From positions 1-28,156 of the IMG/VR virus record IMGVR_UViG_3300042894_000765: a stretch of DNA of 28,156 bases; one strand, 5' to 3'. Made by a program: the position numbers and the translations under genes. The notes beneath the pieces are model-generated. The model was not told the origin of the DNA. It saw nothing but the letters and a program-made list of their open reading frames with translations, and ran no database searches. Numbering within the stretch: the stretch's first letter is position 1; the number at the start of each line of letters is the position of its first letter. The DNA is from a virus. Shown here piece by piece: positions 1 through 8,381 of this stretch.

Positions 1-1
1 G

Positions 2-643
2 TCTGGCAACGCCACTTGGGTTTATGATGTGTCTACCCAAGCCTGGCACGAACGTGCTGGATTTGATGCGGGTCAGTTTATGCGGCACCGCAGCAACTGC
101 CAATGCAACTTTGGTGGCAACATCGTTGTTGGCGACTTTGAAAACGGCAACCTTTACAGGTTTGACCTAGACGTTTACGCTGACAACGGCGGGGTTCAAA
201 AGTGGTTGCGTTCGTGGAGAGCGCTGCCACCCGGCGAAAACAACTTCAAGCGCACGGCACACCATACGCTGCAACTTAACGCTGAGACTGGCGTTGGGTT
301 AAATGGATTACTTAACCCAGAAACAATATATCTTGTGACTGAAAATGAAGATTTTCTAATTACCGAAAACGATGATTTTCTAATTGCAGAACAACAAGCA
401 CTGGCAACGCAGGGTGCTAACCCGCAAGTTATGTTGCGCTGGAGCGACGACGGCGGCCATACTTGGTCAAACGAGCATTGGGCCAGCATGGGGCAGATTG
501 GTGAGTATGGCTACCGCACGTTCTGGCGTCGGCTGGGCATGACGCTCAAGCTGCGTGACCGAGTGTATGAGGTCAGCGGCACTGACCCGGTAAAAATTGC
601 CATTACTGGCGCTGAGTTGGTGCTGAGTCCAACAAAGTCTTGA
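2..643 (+). CDS. P22 gp10-like packaged-DNA stabilisation / tail protein (5' end missing)
   Basis: The frame is open to the left edge, so this is the C-terminal 213 residues of a longer protein. It would act in the short tail, below the portal, closing the head and holding the packaged DNA. The stretches GQFMRHRSNCQCNFGGNIV, LRWSDDGGHTWSNEHW and YGYRTFWRRLGMTLKLRDRV followed by GTDPVKIAI are the hallmark C-terminal features of the gp10-like stabilisation family as I remember it. A GTG at 29 could be read as a start, but the coding frame continues upstream with ordinary residues, so I treat the gene as truncated by the window. An A/T-rich insertion carrying two near-identical TENxDFLI units lies at 338-385. 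It ends one base before the next gene, consistent with a tail-gene operon. Confidence 0.85.
   Translation, partial: SGNATWVYDVSTQAWHERAGFDAGQFMRHRSNCQCNFGGNIVVGDFENGNLYRFDLDVYADNGGVQKWLRSWRALPPGENNFKRTAHHTLQLNAETGVGLNGLLNPETIYLVTENEDFLITENDDFLIAEQQALATQGANPQVMLRWSDDGGHTWSNEHWASMGQIGEYGYRTFWRRLGMTLKLRDRVYEVSGTDPVKIAITGAELVLSPTKS
338..385 (+). repeat. Imperfect 24-bp tandem repeat encoding TENxDFLI units
   Basis: Two adjacent 24-bp units (338-361 and 362-385) encode TENEDFLI and TENDDFLI; a partial unit (YLV) precedes them. The units differ at only a few bases and are more A/T-rich than the surrounding gene. They sit in a loop between the conserved DAETG-like segment and the LRWSDDGG segment of the gp10-like protein. 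Similar LITEnGDxLI repeats occur in many phage structural proteins, by memory. Confidence 0.8.
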
Positions 644-644
644 C

Positions 645-1427
645 ATGGCAAACATCACCCAGATTCCCGCACCTCGCGTTCCTTTGCTGAACGCGCAGAC
701 TGGTGCTGTGTCTATGGAGTGGTTTCTCTGGTTCAACAACGTCTACACCATCACAGGCGCTGGCCTTGCCATTACGCCGGTTATCAATGGCGGCACGGGT
801 CTTGGCACTATCCCTACCAACGGCAAGCTGCTGATTGGCAATGGCACGGGCTACGCATTAGGGACGTTGACCGCCAGCACGGGCATTACCGTGACCAACG
901 GCGCAGGCACCATCACGGTGACAAACAGCCTGCCTGACTTGACGGTAACGCTGACAGGCGCAGGCACGACGGTAGTAACCGGGACATATCCCAACTTCAC
1001 CATCACCAGCAACGATGCGTTTGTCGGCACGGTGACTAGCGTTGGCGGTACAGGTACGGTCAACGGCATTACGCTGACAGGCACGGTCACCACAGCAGGT
1101 AATTTGACGCTTGGCGGGACGCTTAGTGGGGTGAGCCTGACCACTCAGGTCAGTGGAACTTTGCCAATAGCTAACGGCGGTACGGGTACAACGGCTACGA
1201 CTTTTGTTAATCTTACAACCAATGTATCTGGTATCCTCCCTGTAGCCAATGGGGGGAATGGATTAGGCGCAGCGTACACAGTAGCAACCCTTCCAGCAGC
1301 CGGTACACAAGGCCGCAGATCATGGGTGACTAATGCCTTAGCGCCTGTATTTTTAGCTGCCCCTGTTGGGGGTGGTGCGGTGGTTTGCCCGGTGTTTGAC
1401 AATGGCACGGCCTGGGTGGTTGGGTAA
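645..1427 (+). CDS. Tail fibre-like structural protein, Gly/Thr-rich repeats
   Basis: A 260-aa protein beginning MANITQIPAPRVPLLNAQTG, an N-terminal signature I recall from phage tail or appendage proteins of Burkholderiales phages. The middle is a low-complexity beta-rich stretch of short Gly, Thr, Val and Ser repeats such as GTGLGTIPTNGKLLIGNGTG, which suggests a fibrous trimer. Two copies of an SGxLPxANGGxG motif occur near residues 168 and 193; this motif is common in fibre shafts. The C-terminus ends VCPVFDNGTAWVVG, also typical of this group. It follows the gp10-like gene by one base. Attachment to the tail tip and a role in receptor contact are inferred from composition and position; no enzymatic domain is seen. 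Confidence 0.65.
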   Translation: MANITQIPAPRVPLLNAQTGAVSMEWFLWFNNVYTITGAGLAITPVINGGTGLGTIPTNGKLLIGNGTGYALGTLTASTGITVTNGAGTITVTNSLPDLTVTLTGAGTTVVTGTYPNFTITSNDAFVGTVTSVGGTGTVNGITLTGTVTTAGNLTLGGTLSGVSLTTQVSGTLPIANGGTGTTATTFVNLTTNVSGILPVANGGNGLGAAYTVATLPAAGTQGRRSWVTNALAPVFLAAPVGGGAVVCPVFDNGTAWVVG

Positions 1428-1441
1428 CAAGGAGAAAGATT

Positions 1442-2248
1442 ATGGGTTGGGCACAATTAATAGGTGGCGCGGCGGGATATTATTTTGGTGGGCCAGCAGG
1501 CGCTGCTGCGGGTGCTGCTCTTGGTGGCGGTCTTGAGGAAGCTACTGGTGGCGGCGCGTCAGGTGCGGCAAGAGAGGCCGCGAACACATCTGCTGCTGCT
1601 AATGATCGTGCTTTGGCGTTGCAACAGCGTATGTACGAGGAAGGCGTTGCTAGACAACAACCAAGGCTGGCAGCAGGCAACAACGCACTAGCGCAGATGC
1701 AAAGCGGCGCGTTTGCACAACCCGCAGCGTTTAAGTTTGGCGCGGGGGATTACCAAGCTGACCCAGGCTATGCGTTTCGGCTGGCAGAAGGCCAGAAATT
1801 ATTGGACAGAACAGCAGCGCGAGAAGGCAGAATTTTTTCTGGAAGTGCGTTAAAGGCGGCAACTCGTTACGGCCAAGACATGGCTTCGCAAGAGTTTGGC
1901 AATGCCTACAACCGCGCTTTGACCGGCTACAACGCTGACGTAGCACGTTCAAACACTGGTTACAACCGTTTGGCTGGACTTGCTGGTGTAGGGCAAACAG
2001 CCGGGACTCAAATTGGCACTGCCGGTCAAAGTTACGCGACCAATGCTGGAAATCTGATGATGAACCAAGGCGATGTTCAAGGTAATGCCATGTTAGCGTC
2101 TGAACGCGCTAGGCAGTCGGCCTACGGCAACATTGGAAAAGCACTTGGTTCTGGTGGGTTTGACAGCCTAGTCAGTGGTTTCTATGGCCCCGGCCAGTAC
2201 AACCAAAGAATGGGCGTTAACTTTAACGACCCATACACTTACGGTTAA
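1442..2248 (+). CDS. P22 gp7-like DNA ejection (internal virion) protein
   Basis: A 268-aa protein. It has a glycine/alanine-rich N-terminus (GGAAGYYFGGPAGAAAGAAL, residues 8-27) that could insert in membranes, as expected of proteins expelled from the capsid to build a conduit for DNA. The central pattern, with YEEGVARQQP, DPGYAFRLAEGQKLLDR and SGSALKAATRYGQDMASQEF, is the signature of the family usually annotated as DNA transfer or ejection protein. ATG follows an AAGGAGAAAG ribosome-binding site. It is the first of three consecutive candidate ejection genes, matching the order gp7-gp20-gp16 of P22. The family match is by memory; the role is inferred from family and order. Confidence 0.7.
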   Translation: MGWAQLIGGAAGYYFGGPAGAAAGAALGGGLEEATGGGASGAAREAANTSAAANDRALALQQRMYEEGVARQQPRLAAGNNALAQMQSGAFAQPAAFKFGAGDYQADPGYAFRLAEGQKLLDRTAAREGRIFSGSALKAATRYGQDMASQEFGNAYNRALTGYNADVARSNTGYNRLAGLAGVGQTAGTQIGTAGQSYATNAGNLMMNQGDVQGNAMLASERARQSAYGNIGKALGSGGFDSLVSGFYGPGQYNQRMGVNFNDPYTYG

Positions 2249-2257
2249 GGACATATC

Positions 2258-3646
2258 ATGGCACTTAATTTTGGAGTTCTTGACCAAGGTGGCCCTTCAA
2301 ATTTCTTTGAGGGCTACTCTCAAGGCCAAGAGAAAATGCAGGCCAATGCAATGGCCCAGCAAAAAGCAGCGCAGGCCCAGCAAGAGTTTGGTATGCGCCA
2401 GCAGGAGTTTGCCGCTGGGCAGGCGGATAAAAAACGCGCGGCTGATGCGGCGATGGTCACACAACGAACACTGGCTTCCCGTGATGCGCTGCTCCGCGCT
2501 CGTACTCCAGACGAGGCCCGTGCAATTGTCCGGGCGCGACATAACGACCCGTATCTTGGACGGATTAGTCAACAGTTTGGCAGCGTAGAAGCAGACTTGG
2601 CTGAAGTTCCTGACGAGCCAACGGCTTTTCAGCAGTACAAAGAACGAGAGGCTATGGGCGCGGAAGCGTTCCTGAAGCAACAAGCCGGTTCTAGAGAGTT
2701 TGCCACTGCTATGGGTGGCGCTCAGGCTATGCCTCAAGCAGCGCCTACTAACGCTATGGCTCCTGTTGGGCCTGCTGCTCCAGCCGCGCCTGTTAACGCT
2801 ATGGCTGCACCGGCAGTGTCAGGCGAATTGCAAAACAAGTTAGACCAACGTAAACGATTGGCATTAATTGCCAATCAAGACCCTCGCGTTAAAGCCAATA
2901 TTGACATTCTAGATAAAGAGATTGCTCGGCTGTCGCCTGCGGCACCGACACCGCCAGCAAGTATTGCTGAATTTGAACGCGCAAAAAGAGACCCACAGTT
3001 CATGAGATTTTTGCAGGAGCGTGCTGCTGCTATTCGTCCCCCAGCAGCGCCTCGGCCTGAACCAGCGCCACGAACACAACAGATTACACTTTCTGATGGT
3101 AGCCTTGGAATTGTCAACATGGATACTGGGGTAATAACGTCTTCAACTTTAGCTGGCGCACCTGTTAAAGGCAGACCGTCTGCTACCGCAGAAAAAGCAG
3201 CGCTACAACGCAAACAGCTTAATTTAGACCTTGACCGTGCCATTATTGAACTTACAGATGCAACAAAAGACGGCGGTTTAATTGATAAATCAACCGGCAG
3301 TGGCGCGGGGCGACTTATAGACCTTGCTGCGGGTTTTGGTGGTAAAGCTACGTCAGGTGCAATTGCCATTGGTGAACTTCAGCCAATTGCGGACATGGCT
3401 CTAAAAATGGTGCCTAGATTTGAAGGCCCACAATCTAACGCTGATACAACGTCCTACAAGCAAGCGGCGGGTCAATTAGCTGACCCAACATTGCCTAGAG
3501 AAATTAGAAAAAAGGCAGGCAAAACTGTGTTGCGTTTAATGAAAGACCGCAAAGGCCAGTTTGCATCTACCGCAATGGAAGCGGAAGGCGTGTCGCCAGC
3601 GCCTGCTGCGGCAGGGGGTGTAATTGACTTTGGGAGCCTACGATAA
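2258..3646 (+). CDS. Putative second ejection protein (gp20 position)
   Basis: A 462-aa protein starting MALNFGVLDQGGPSNFFEGY, an N-terminus I recall from internal virion proteins of related phages. Residues 23-65 are rich in Gln, Ala and Lys and look helical. A proline/alanine linker (about 158-185, with three NAMA repeats) separates the N-terminal helical part from the rest. No catalytic motif is visible. It lies between the gp7-like protein and a 776-aa protein, occupying the place of P22 gp20. Sequence similarity to gp20 itself is not evident, so the function is inferred from order and composition. Its stop overlaps the next start in a TAATG. Confidence 0.5.
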   Translation: MALNFGVLDQGGPSNFFEGYSQGQEKMQANAMAQQKAAQAQQEFGMRQQEFAAGQADKKRAADAAMVTQRTLASRDALLRARTPDEARAIVRARHNDPYLGRISQQFGSVEADLAEVPDEPTAFQQYKEREAMGAEAFLKQQAGSREFATAMGGAQAMPQAAPTNAMAPVGPAAPAAPVNAMAAPAVSGELQNKLDQRKRLALIANQDPRVKANIDILDKEIARLSPAAPTPPASIAEFERAKRDPQFMRFLQERAAAIRPPAAPRPEPAPRTQQITLSDGSLGIVNMDTGVITSSTLAGAPVKGRPSATAEKAALQRKQLNLDLDRAIIELTDATKDGGLIDKSTGSGAGRLIDLAAGFGGKATSGAIAIGELQPIADMALKMVPRFEGPQSNADTTSYKQAAGQLADPTLPREIRKKAGKTVLRLMKDRKGQFASTAMEAEGVSPAPAAAGGVIDFGSLR

Positions 3647-5976
3647 TGGACGTTCGTTTACCCGATGGCACAGTCATTAAAGGCGTACCCGATGGCATGA
3701 GTAAGGCTGATTTGACAGCCAAACTACAAGCCAATGGGTACGATGTCAGCAAACTTATGGGCAACCAATCGGTTGCGCCCCAGCCCGAAGCCCCCGCTAA
3801 AAGCACATCATTTGCTCAAGACACGGGCCAATTTTTAGGCAATGTCGCAGCCGGTGCGTTGCGTGGAGCTGGCTCAATCGGCGCTAGTTTGATTCGTCCT
3901 TTTGAATCTGGAGAAGAAAATACTGCTAGACGCCTAAAAATGGATGAAGCCTTACAAAGCATGGGCGCGGAACCAGCGTCTTATGCTTATGGAGGCGGCA
4001 AATTAATTGGTGAAGTTTCTGGAACATTGCCTCTTGGCGGTTTGTTGGCGCGTCCGTTGGCGGCAGTAGCTCCATATGCACCCGGATTAATTAATCCCGT
4101 TGTCAACGCCATGCGGTCGTCTGGTTTCAGTTCTGGCATTCCTGTAGCTAAAGGCGTTCCATTGGCTACCCGCGCTGCGGATATTGGCGCAAGAGTTGTC
4201 GGTGGCGGTGTAACTGGTGGCGCAACTGCAGCGCTTACTAACCCGGATGAAATTGGAACCGGCGCTGGTCTTGGCGCGGGGTTGGGCATAGTTGCGCCTC
4301 CTGCAGTCAAAGCGTTGGCTAAAAGTGCCGGGTTTCTAAAGGATGCTTTCACTGGTCAATTGGCCGCAGTTGGCGCAGGCAAGATTGCGCGTGATGTTGC
4401 GGGTGATCGGATTGGGGCTATTCGTGCTGCGCTTACCGCTTCACCGGCTGACATTACCGCAGCGCAGGCCGCATCAGGCATTCAAAACAATGCTTTTCAG
4501 GCTCTTGGGGCTATGACAAGTAAAACAGATCAAGTATCTGCTTTGCTGAAGCGCCAAGCGGCAGATGATTTAGCGCAATTGCAACGCATGGCTGAAGGTG
4601 GCAATGAAACAGAAGCACGGGCGGCGTATGAGGCGTCAATTAAAAGGCTGAATCAACTGACCGCCGATATGCGGAATGTAGAGTTGCAGGCAGCTAATCA
4701 GGCGGCACAGACCGTGAACCAGTTGGCTCCAAAACTGCAACAGCGTGAAGCCAGCATGGTAAACGCGCTGCGTGGCGGTATCCCCGCGCCAGTTTCAGCC
4801 CCTCTATCTGGAGGTTTGACTCAAGGCACCGTAACAGGCCCAGCCCGCACCGGCCAAGCAACCATTTCGCCAGCAACTGAAGCCGCGCAGCAAGCCGCAA
4901 CCGCAGCTAAAGGAAAGCCTGGGTTTTTATCGGCTGGTGATCGTTCTCAAGAGTGGAAACAAACATCAGATACGTTTGCCGCTATTGCCAATCAACGCCG
5001 CGCAGAAGCTGGGTTTATTGAGCGTCAAATTGGCAGCCTTGAAGACTACGGGCTACGTCCACTAGATGCTGGCGGCATTACGGCGGCTATTGACGCCAAA
5101 CTTGCTGCGCCTGGACTCCGCGCTAGTTCCAACATGACCAAAGTGTTGCAAGCCGTCAAAGATGATATTGCCAATTTGACAGAAAAAGGCGGCGGCGTCA
5201 TTGACGCGCACGATCTGTACACCCTCCGCAAAGAAGGCATAAATGAGCGCATCATGCAGATTCTTGGACAGACTGACCCAAAGATTAGCGCCAAAGTAAC
5301 GCGCAAAACGCTTGAGGAAGTTCGCCCTTTGATTGATGACGCCATTGAAAAAGCTGGTGGTACTGGATGGCGCAATTACCTTAAAACGTATTCTCAAGGT
5401 ATGCAAGCCATTGACCAAAAAGCAATGGCATCACAAGCGGCAAAGTTGTTTGAAAACTCTCCGCAAGAATATGTGCGGCTTGTGCGTGGCAACAATCCTG
5501 ATGCTGTAGAAGCAATATTTGGCCCCGGCAGCTACGATATTTTTAAAGAGATGGGCAGCAAGATGCCTTCTTTGGAGAAAGTGGCGTCCAATATCCAACG
5601 CACTGGCGAAATGAAAGAGGCAGCGACTGCTGGTACGGAAAAACTTGGAGAAATTATTGGTCAAGATTCATTTCGCTTGAGGTTTCCAAGCCTTTTGAAT
5701 CGCGCAACAACAGCGGCTAACCTTACGCTAGACATTTTGGAAAAACGGCTGGACAAAAAAATCTTTGCCGAACTGCAAAAAGGTATGCTTTCTGGCAAAA
5801 GCGCATTAGAAATGCTGGATACTTTGCCAGCGGCTGAAAAAAGTAAAGCACTCAAAGTATTGGCTGATCCAGCATCGTGGGGAAAAGCTGGCGCAGTTTC
5901 TGCGAGAATTGCCACACGTCAAGAACAACCTAAAAATGCCCTTGCCCCAGCCAACCAAAACGCAATGACGCAGTAG
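3646..5976 (+). CDS. Large putative ejection protein (gp16 position)
   Basis: A 776-aa protein that opens with MDVRLPDGTVIKGVPDGMSK and continues ADLTAKLQANG. This short N-terminal module (PDGT..kgvPdg.sk..l.akL) recurs at the start of internal virion and injection proteins of many podoviruses. Residues 65-90 and 180-225 are glycine/alanine-rich and moderately hydrophobic, compatible with membrane insertion. The rest is long helical sequence, including a Gln-rich segment near 340-375. It starts on the last base of the previous stop codon (TAATG), pointing to translational coupling. By position and size it is the third ejection protein, like P22 gp16. No lytic transglycosylase or protease motif is recognised. 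Confidence 0.55.
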   Translation: MDVRLPDGTVIKGVPDGMSKADLTAKLQANGYDVSKLMGNQSVAPQPEAPAKSTSFAQDTGQFLGNVAAGALRGAGSIGASLIRPFESGEENTARRLKMDEALQSMGAEPASYAYGGGKLIGEVSGTLPLGGLLARPLAAVAPYAPGLINPVVNAMRSSGFSSGIPVAKGVPLATRAADIGARVVGGGVTGGATAALTNPDEIGTGAGLGAGLGIVAPPAVKALAKSAGFLKDAFTGQLAAVGAGKIARDVAGDRIGAIRAALTASPADITAAQAASGIQNNAFQALGAMTSKTDQVSALLKRQAADDLAQLQRMAEGGNETEARAAYEASIKRLNQLTADMRNVELQAANQAAQTVNQLAPKLQQREASMVNALRGGIPAPVSAPLSGGLTQGTVTGPARTGQATISPATEAAQQAATAAKGKPGFLSAGDRSQEWKQTSDTFAAIANQRRAEAGFIERQIGSLEDYGLRPLDAGGITAAIDAKLAAPGLRASSNMTKVLQAVKDDIANLTEKGGGVIDAHDLYTLRKEGINERIMQILGQTDPKISAKVTRKTLEEVRPLIDDAIEKAGGTGWRNYLKTYSQGMQAIDQKAMASQAAKLFENSPQEYVRLVRGNNPDAVEAIFGPGSYDIFKEMGSKMPSLEKVASNIQRTGEMKEAATAGTEKLGEIIGQDSFRLRFPSLLNRATTAANLTLDILEKRLDKKIFAELQKGMLSGKSALEMLDTLPAAEKSKALKVLADPASWGKAGAVSARIATRQEQPKNALAPANQNAMTQ

Positions 5977-5985
5977 GAACCTGAT

Positions 5986-6711
5986 ATGTACTACCTCAAT
6001 GCTTTCAACGAGATGCTGCGTAAGCGTCAATCGCAAAACCAGATGATGGGTGGTGGGCAAGAGTATGGCGTCGCCCCTGCCGCACCATCTGGCCCACTTG
6101 GGCTAGGCCCGGCGCAAGATCGGAATGCTTTTCGGGATACGCTCAACAGTATGTCGCCCATGTCGCGGTTTGCTGTGGGCATGATGCCTGTCATTGGCCC
6201 AGCGTTCAATGCTGGAAGGTTAGTTGACGCAGGTATATCGGCATACCAAAATTCGCAGCTTGCGCCAAGCCGGGACGCTAGAGAACGGGCGCAAGATCAA
6301 TTTAGGGCGTCTGAAATATCAGAGATGAATGCGCCTGCTTATGCTGATGACAGCATGGATAGGTTGTCGTTTAACGCGCCCTCGCCGGTGTCGCAGTCAT
6401 CATTTACCAGCCAAGAGTTAGCCCCCATGGCTCCCGTAGCTTTTAGCTCGCCCGTAAGTAGTGGATCAGCTGTTGCTGACAATAGCTACGGTGGCTTTGG
6501 CGACGACACGGGCGGCAGTGACACAATGGGGTTTGCTGGGACTTACGCCCACGGCGGCATGGTAGATGCCCGTCACCTCAAAGGCAAAGCCACTGCTCCA
6601 GACGATGGGTACGGTGCTTTGCAGGGTGGCGAGTACGTTATCACTAAGGCGGCGGTGGAGAAGTACGGCAAGCGTTTGCTCGACGCGATTAATAACGGGA
6701 CATTCCGATGA
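5986..6711 (+). CDS. Phage structural-region protein with conserved C-terminal GGEYVI motif
   Basis: A 241-aa protein of unknown function. The N-terminal half is low complexity (Met, Gln, Gly, Pro) with a small hydrophobic patch around residues 62-80. The C-terminal 50 residues (AHGGMVDARHLKG, then DDGYGALQGGEYVITKAAVE, then KYGKRLLDAINNGTF) form a motif I recall at the C-terminus of many otherwise unrelated phage tail or assembly proteins. It follows the ejection genes by nine bases and overlaps the next gene by ATGA, so it belongs to the late operon between virion and lysis genes. It may be a virion or chaperone component; nothing in the sequence decides this. Confidence 0.55.
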   Translation: MYYLNAFNEMLRKRQSQNQMMGGGQEYGVAPAAPSGPLGLGPAQDRNAFRDTLNSMSPMSRFAVGMMPVIGPAFNAGRLVDAGISAYQNSQLAPSRDARERAQDQFRASEISEMNAPAYADDSMDRLSFNAPSPVSQSSFTSQELAPMAPVAFSSPVSSGSAVADNSYGGFGDDTGGSDTMGFAGTYAHGGMVDARHLKGKATAPDDGYGALQGGEYVITKAAVEKYGKRLLDAINNGTFR

Positions 6712-6962
6712 CTGACGATGATTTCAGACGCCTTGAAAGCAAGGTCGACAAGCTGACGGATGCCGTGGGCAAGCTGATTTTGTTTGAGGAAAGGCAAGCC
6801 ACCCAGGGTGAACGCATTGGCAGTGTGGAAATCAAACTTGGTATGCACGATGTGTCCCTACAGCGCGTTGACCGTAAGATTGATCAGTGGGTTAACCGCG
6901 GCATTGGTGTTTGGGCAGCAGCAGCCATCGTCTATTCACTCATCCAGTTTTGGAAGAAATGA
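6708..6962 (+). CDS. Small coiled-coil protein with C-terminal membrane anchor
   Basis: An 84-aa protein. Residues 5-57 form an amphipathic heptad-like stretch (FRRLESKVDKLTDAVGKL and on), and residues 64-81 are one hydrophobic helix (RGIGVWAAAAIVYSLIQF) followed by WKK. This layout matches small phage membrane proteins found in lysis cassettes, including hemolysin XhlA-type and holin-accessory proteins. Both ends overlap neighbours by ATGA, and two genes downstream is a clear holin. A role in holin regulation or lysis is an inference; it could equally be an uncharacterised membrane protein. Confidence 0.6.
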   Translation: MTDDDFRRLESKVDKLTDAVGKLILFEERQATQGERIGSVEIKLGMHDVSLQRVDRKIDQWVNRGIGVWAAAAIVYSLIQFWKK

Positions 6963-7414
6963 TTGACGTAACTAAGGCCATTGGAGCAGTTGCAGCAAGC
7001 ATTGCGGCAATTGGTGGGGGCTACACCCTTGCTGACAAGTTTGGATGGTTTGACAGGACCATTCTTGAATGGCATCCAGAGCATTTCAAAATCTTAGCTG
7101 AAGCAGGAAAGCCAATCAACGTCACTGTTGCTAGAGTTAAAAAGCGTGATGATTGCTCTGTAGAAAGTTTCACCCCAAGTGTCCGTGACGCATCAGGTAT
7201 GGTGCATGAAGCCACCACCACGGCCAGCAAGTTCAGCGGCCCAGCAGGGCCAACAATTGATACGTTTACCTACCAGTTGACAATGGTGAGGAAAGAGAAG
7301 ATTGCCCCTGGGGCAGCAACTCTGTTGGCAACCATCAAATACAAATGCCCAGAAGGGGAACGTGTTGTTCAATACCCCCGCCATGCCAATCTTAGTTTTG
7401 ATCTGAAAGGCTAA
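6959..7414 (+). CDS. Hypothetical membrane-anchored protein in lysis cassette
   Basis: A 151-aa protein. I place the start at the ATG at 6959, which overlaps the previous stop (ATGA), rather than at an in-frame ATG at 6911 deep inside the previous gene. The first 25 residues contain a hydrophobic helix (IGAVAASIAAIGGGYTLA) that would be a membrane anchor or uncleaved signal. The remainder (DKFGWFDRTILEWHPEHFK, then a beta-rich part with two cysteines at about 62 and 130) is likely exposed outside the cytoplasm. I recognise the N-terminal pattern from phages, but not a function. The position between a coiled-coil membrane protein and the holin suggests a part in envelope disruption or exclusion. 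Confidence 0.55.
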   Translation: MIDVTKAIGAVAASIAAIGGGYTLADKFGWFDRTILEWHPEHFKILAEAGKPINVTVARVKKRDDCSVESFTPSVRDASGMVHEATTTASKFSGPAGPTIDTFTYQLTMVRKEKIAPGAATLLATIKYKCPEGERVVQYPRHANLSFDLKG

Positions 7415-7416
7415 TC

Positions 7417-7908
7417 ATGCTGACCCTACTCTCTACCCTGATCAGCTTCCTGGCTGGTGGTTTACCAAAACTACTCGGTTTCTTTCAGGACCGTGCTGAC
7501 AAGAAGCATGAGATGGCAATGGCTCAACTCCAGATTGAGCGCGAGTTGGAACTCCGCAAAGCAGGGTTTGAAGCGCAGCAGCGGGTTGAGGAGATTCGGG
7601 TAGAGGGCCAGATGATTGAGGCAGAGGCATCAGAACGCTCTGCAATCTACGCGCACGACATTGCCATAGGTCAGGGTGCATCACAGTGGATGATCAATCT
7701 GAGGGCCGGTGTAAGACCGTTGTTGACCTATGGATTCTTTCTACTGTTTGCTTTTGTTGAAGTTGGTGGTTTTATATACGCTTGGAATCACGGCATTGCT
7801 TTTGATGTTCTGATTGCCAAACTCTGGGATTCTGATACGCAGATCATCTTTGCATCGATCATTAGCTTTCACTTTGGTGGCAGGGCATTCAAGGGCGGTA
7901 AAGATTGA
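7417..7908 (+). CDS. Holin, three-helix GTA/3TM-like family
   Basis: A 163-aa protein with hydrophobic segments at about residues 3-22, 102-123 and 142-153. A charged helical region (about 25-80) between the first two is predicted to be coiled. The C-terminal half, with RAGVRPLLTYGFFLLFAFVE then SDTQIIFASIISFHFGGRAF, fits the three-transmembrane holin family first noted in gene transfer agents. It would permeabilise the inner membrane at a set time to release the lysozyme. The lysozyme start overlaps its stop. The topology is read by eye; the family assignment rests on the conserved RP..TY...F and FASIISF.FG pattern. Confidence 0.75.
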   Translation: MLTLLSTLISFLAGGLPKLLGFFQDRADKKHEMAMAQLQIERELELRKAGFEAQQRVEEIRVEGQMIEAEASERSAIYAHDIAIGQGASQWMINLRAGVRPLLTYGFFLLFAFVEVGGFIYAWNHGIAFDVLIAKLWDSDTQIIFASIISFHFGGRAFKGGKD

Positions 7909-8381
7909 AAGTCTCTCAGCAATGTAAGGACATGATAAAACATCATGAAGGTGTCCGGTACAAGCCATACCGTTGCCCTGCTCGACTCTGGACCATAGGA
8001 GTAGGCCATGTTCTCTATCCCATTCAGGGTCGTTTACCTTTGGATCAAAGAGACTCTTACTCATTGCATCCAGAACATAACCGGACGTTTTCCAAGGATG
8101 AAGTAGATGGAATCCTTAGTGCTGATCTCCAGCGATTTGAAGCTGGGATTGCCAAACTTTTTCCTATGGTACTTACCCAAGGTCAGAATGACGCTCTTGT
8201 CAGCTTTGCTTTTAATCTTGGTCTGGGAGGCGTACAGCGTAGCACCCTCCGTCAGAAGGTTCTTCGGGGTGAGATTGAAGCGGCGGCAGATGAGTTCCTA
8301 AAGTTCACCAGGGGCGGTGGCAAAATTCTCCCAGGATTAGTTAAACGTCGACAGGACGAACGCTCACTGTTTTTATCCTGA
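7905..8381 (+). CDS. Endolysin, GH24 lysozyme (T4/P22-type muramidase)
   Basis: A 158-aa enzyme that cleaves the MurNAc-GlcNAc bond of peptidoglycan. The catalytic block reads HHEGVRYKPYRCPARLWTIG followed by VGH, giving Glu15, Cys24 and Thr30 in the spacing of the T4 lysozyme Glu-Asp-Thr triad. Cys replaces Asp, as in many phage GH24 enzymes. Downstream, LTQGQNDALVSFAFNLG is the second family block, and the length is normal. The start is a TTG overlapping the holin stop (TTGA); an ATG nine codons later would leave only five residues before the catalytic Glu, so TTG is preferred. No signal peptide is seen, so it depends on the holin. Its 3' end overlaps a leftward gene by 41 bases. Confidence 0.93.
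   Translation: MKVSQQCKDMIKHHEGVRYKPYRCPARLWTIGVGHVLYPIQGRLPLDQRDSYSLHPEHNRTFSKDEVDGILSADLQRFEAGIAKLFPMVLTQGQNDALVSFAFNLGLGGVQRSTLRQKVLRGEIEAAADEFLKFTRGGGKILPGLVKRRQDERSLFLS

Noticed and set aside
719-937. 72-aa frame inside the fibre-like gene
   Set aside because: It lies wholly within the 645-1427 gene in another frame, and its His/Arg/Trp-rich composition is that of a shadow frame.
2297-2737. 146-aa leftward frame opposite the second ejection gene
   Set aside because: Composition and position indicate an antisense shadow; the forward frame is continuous and coupled to neighbours.
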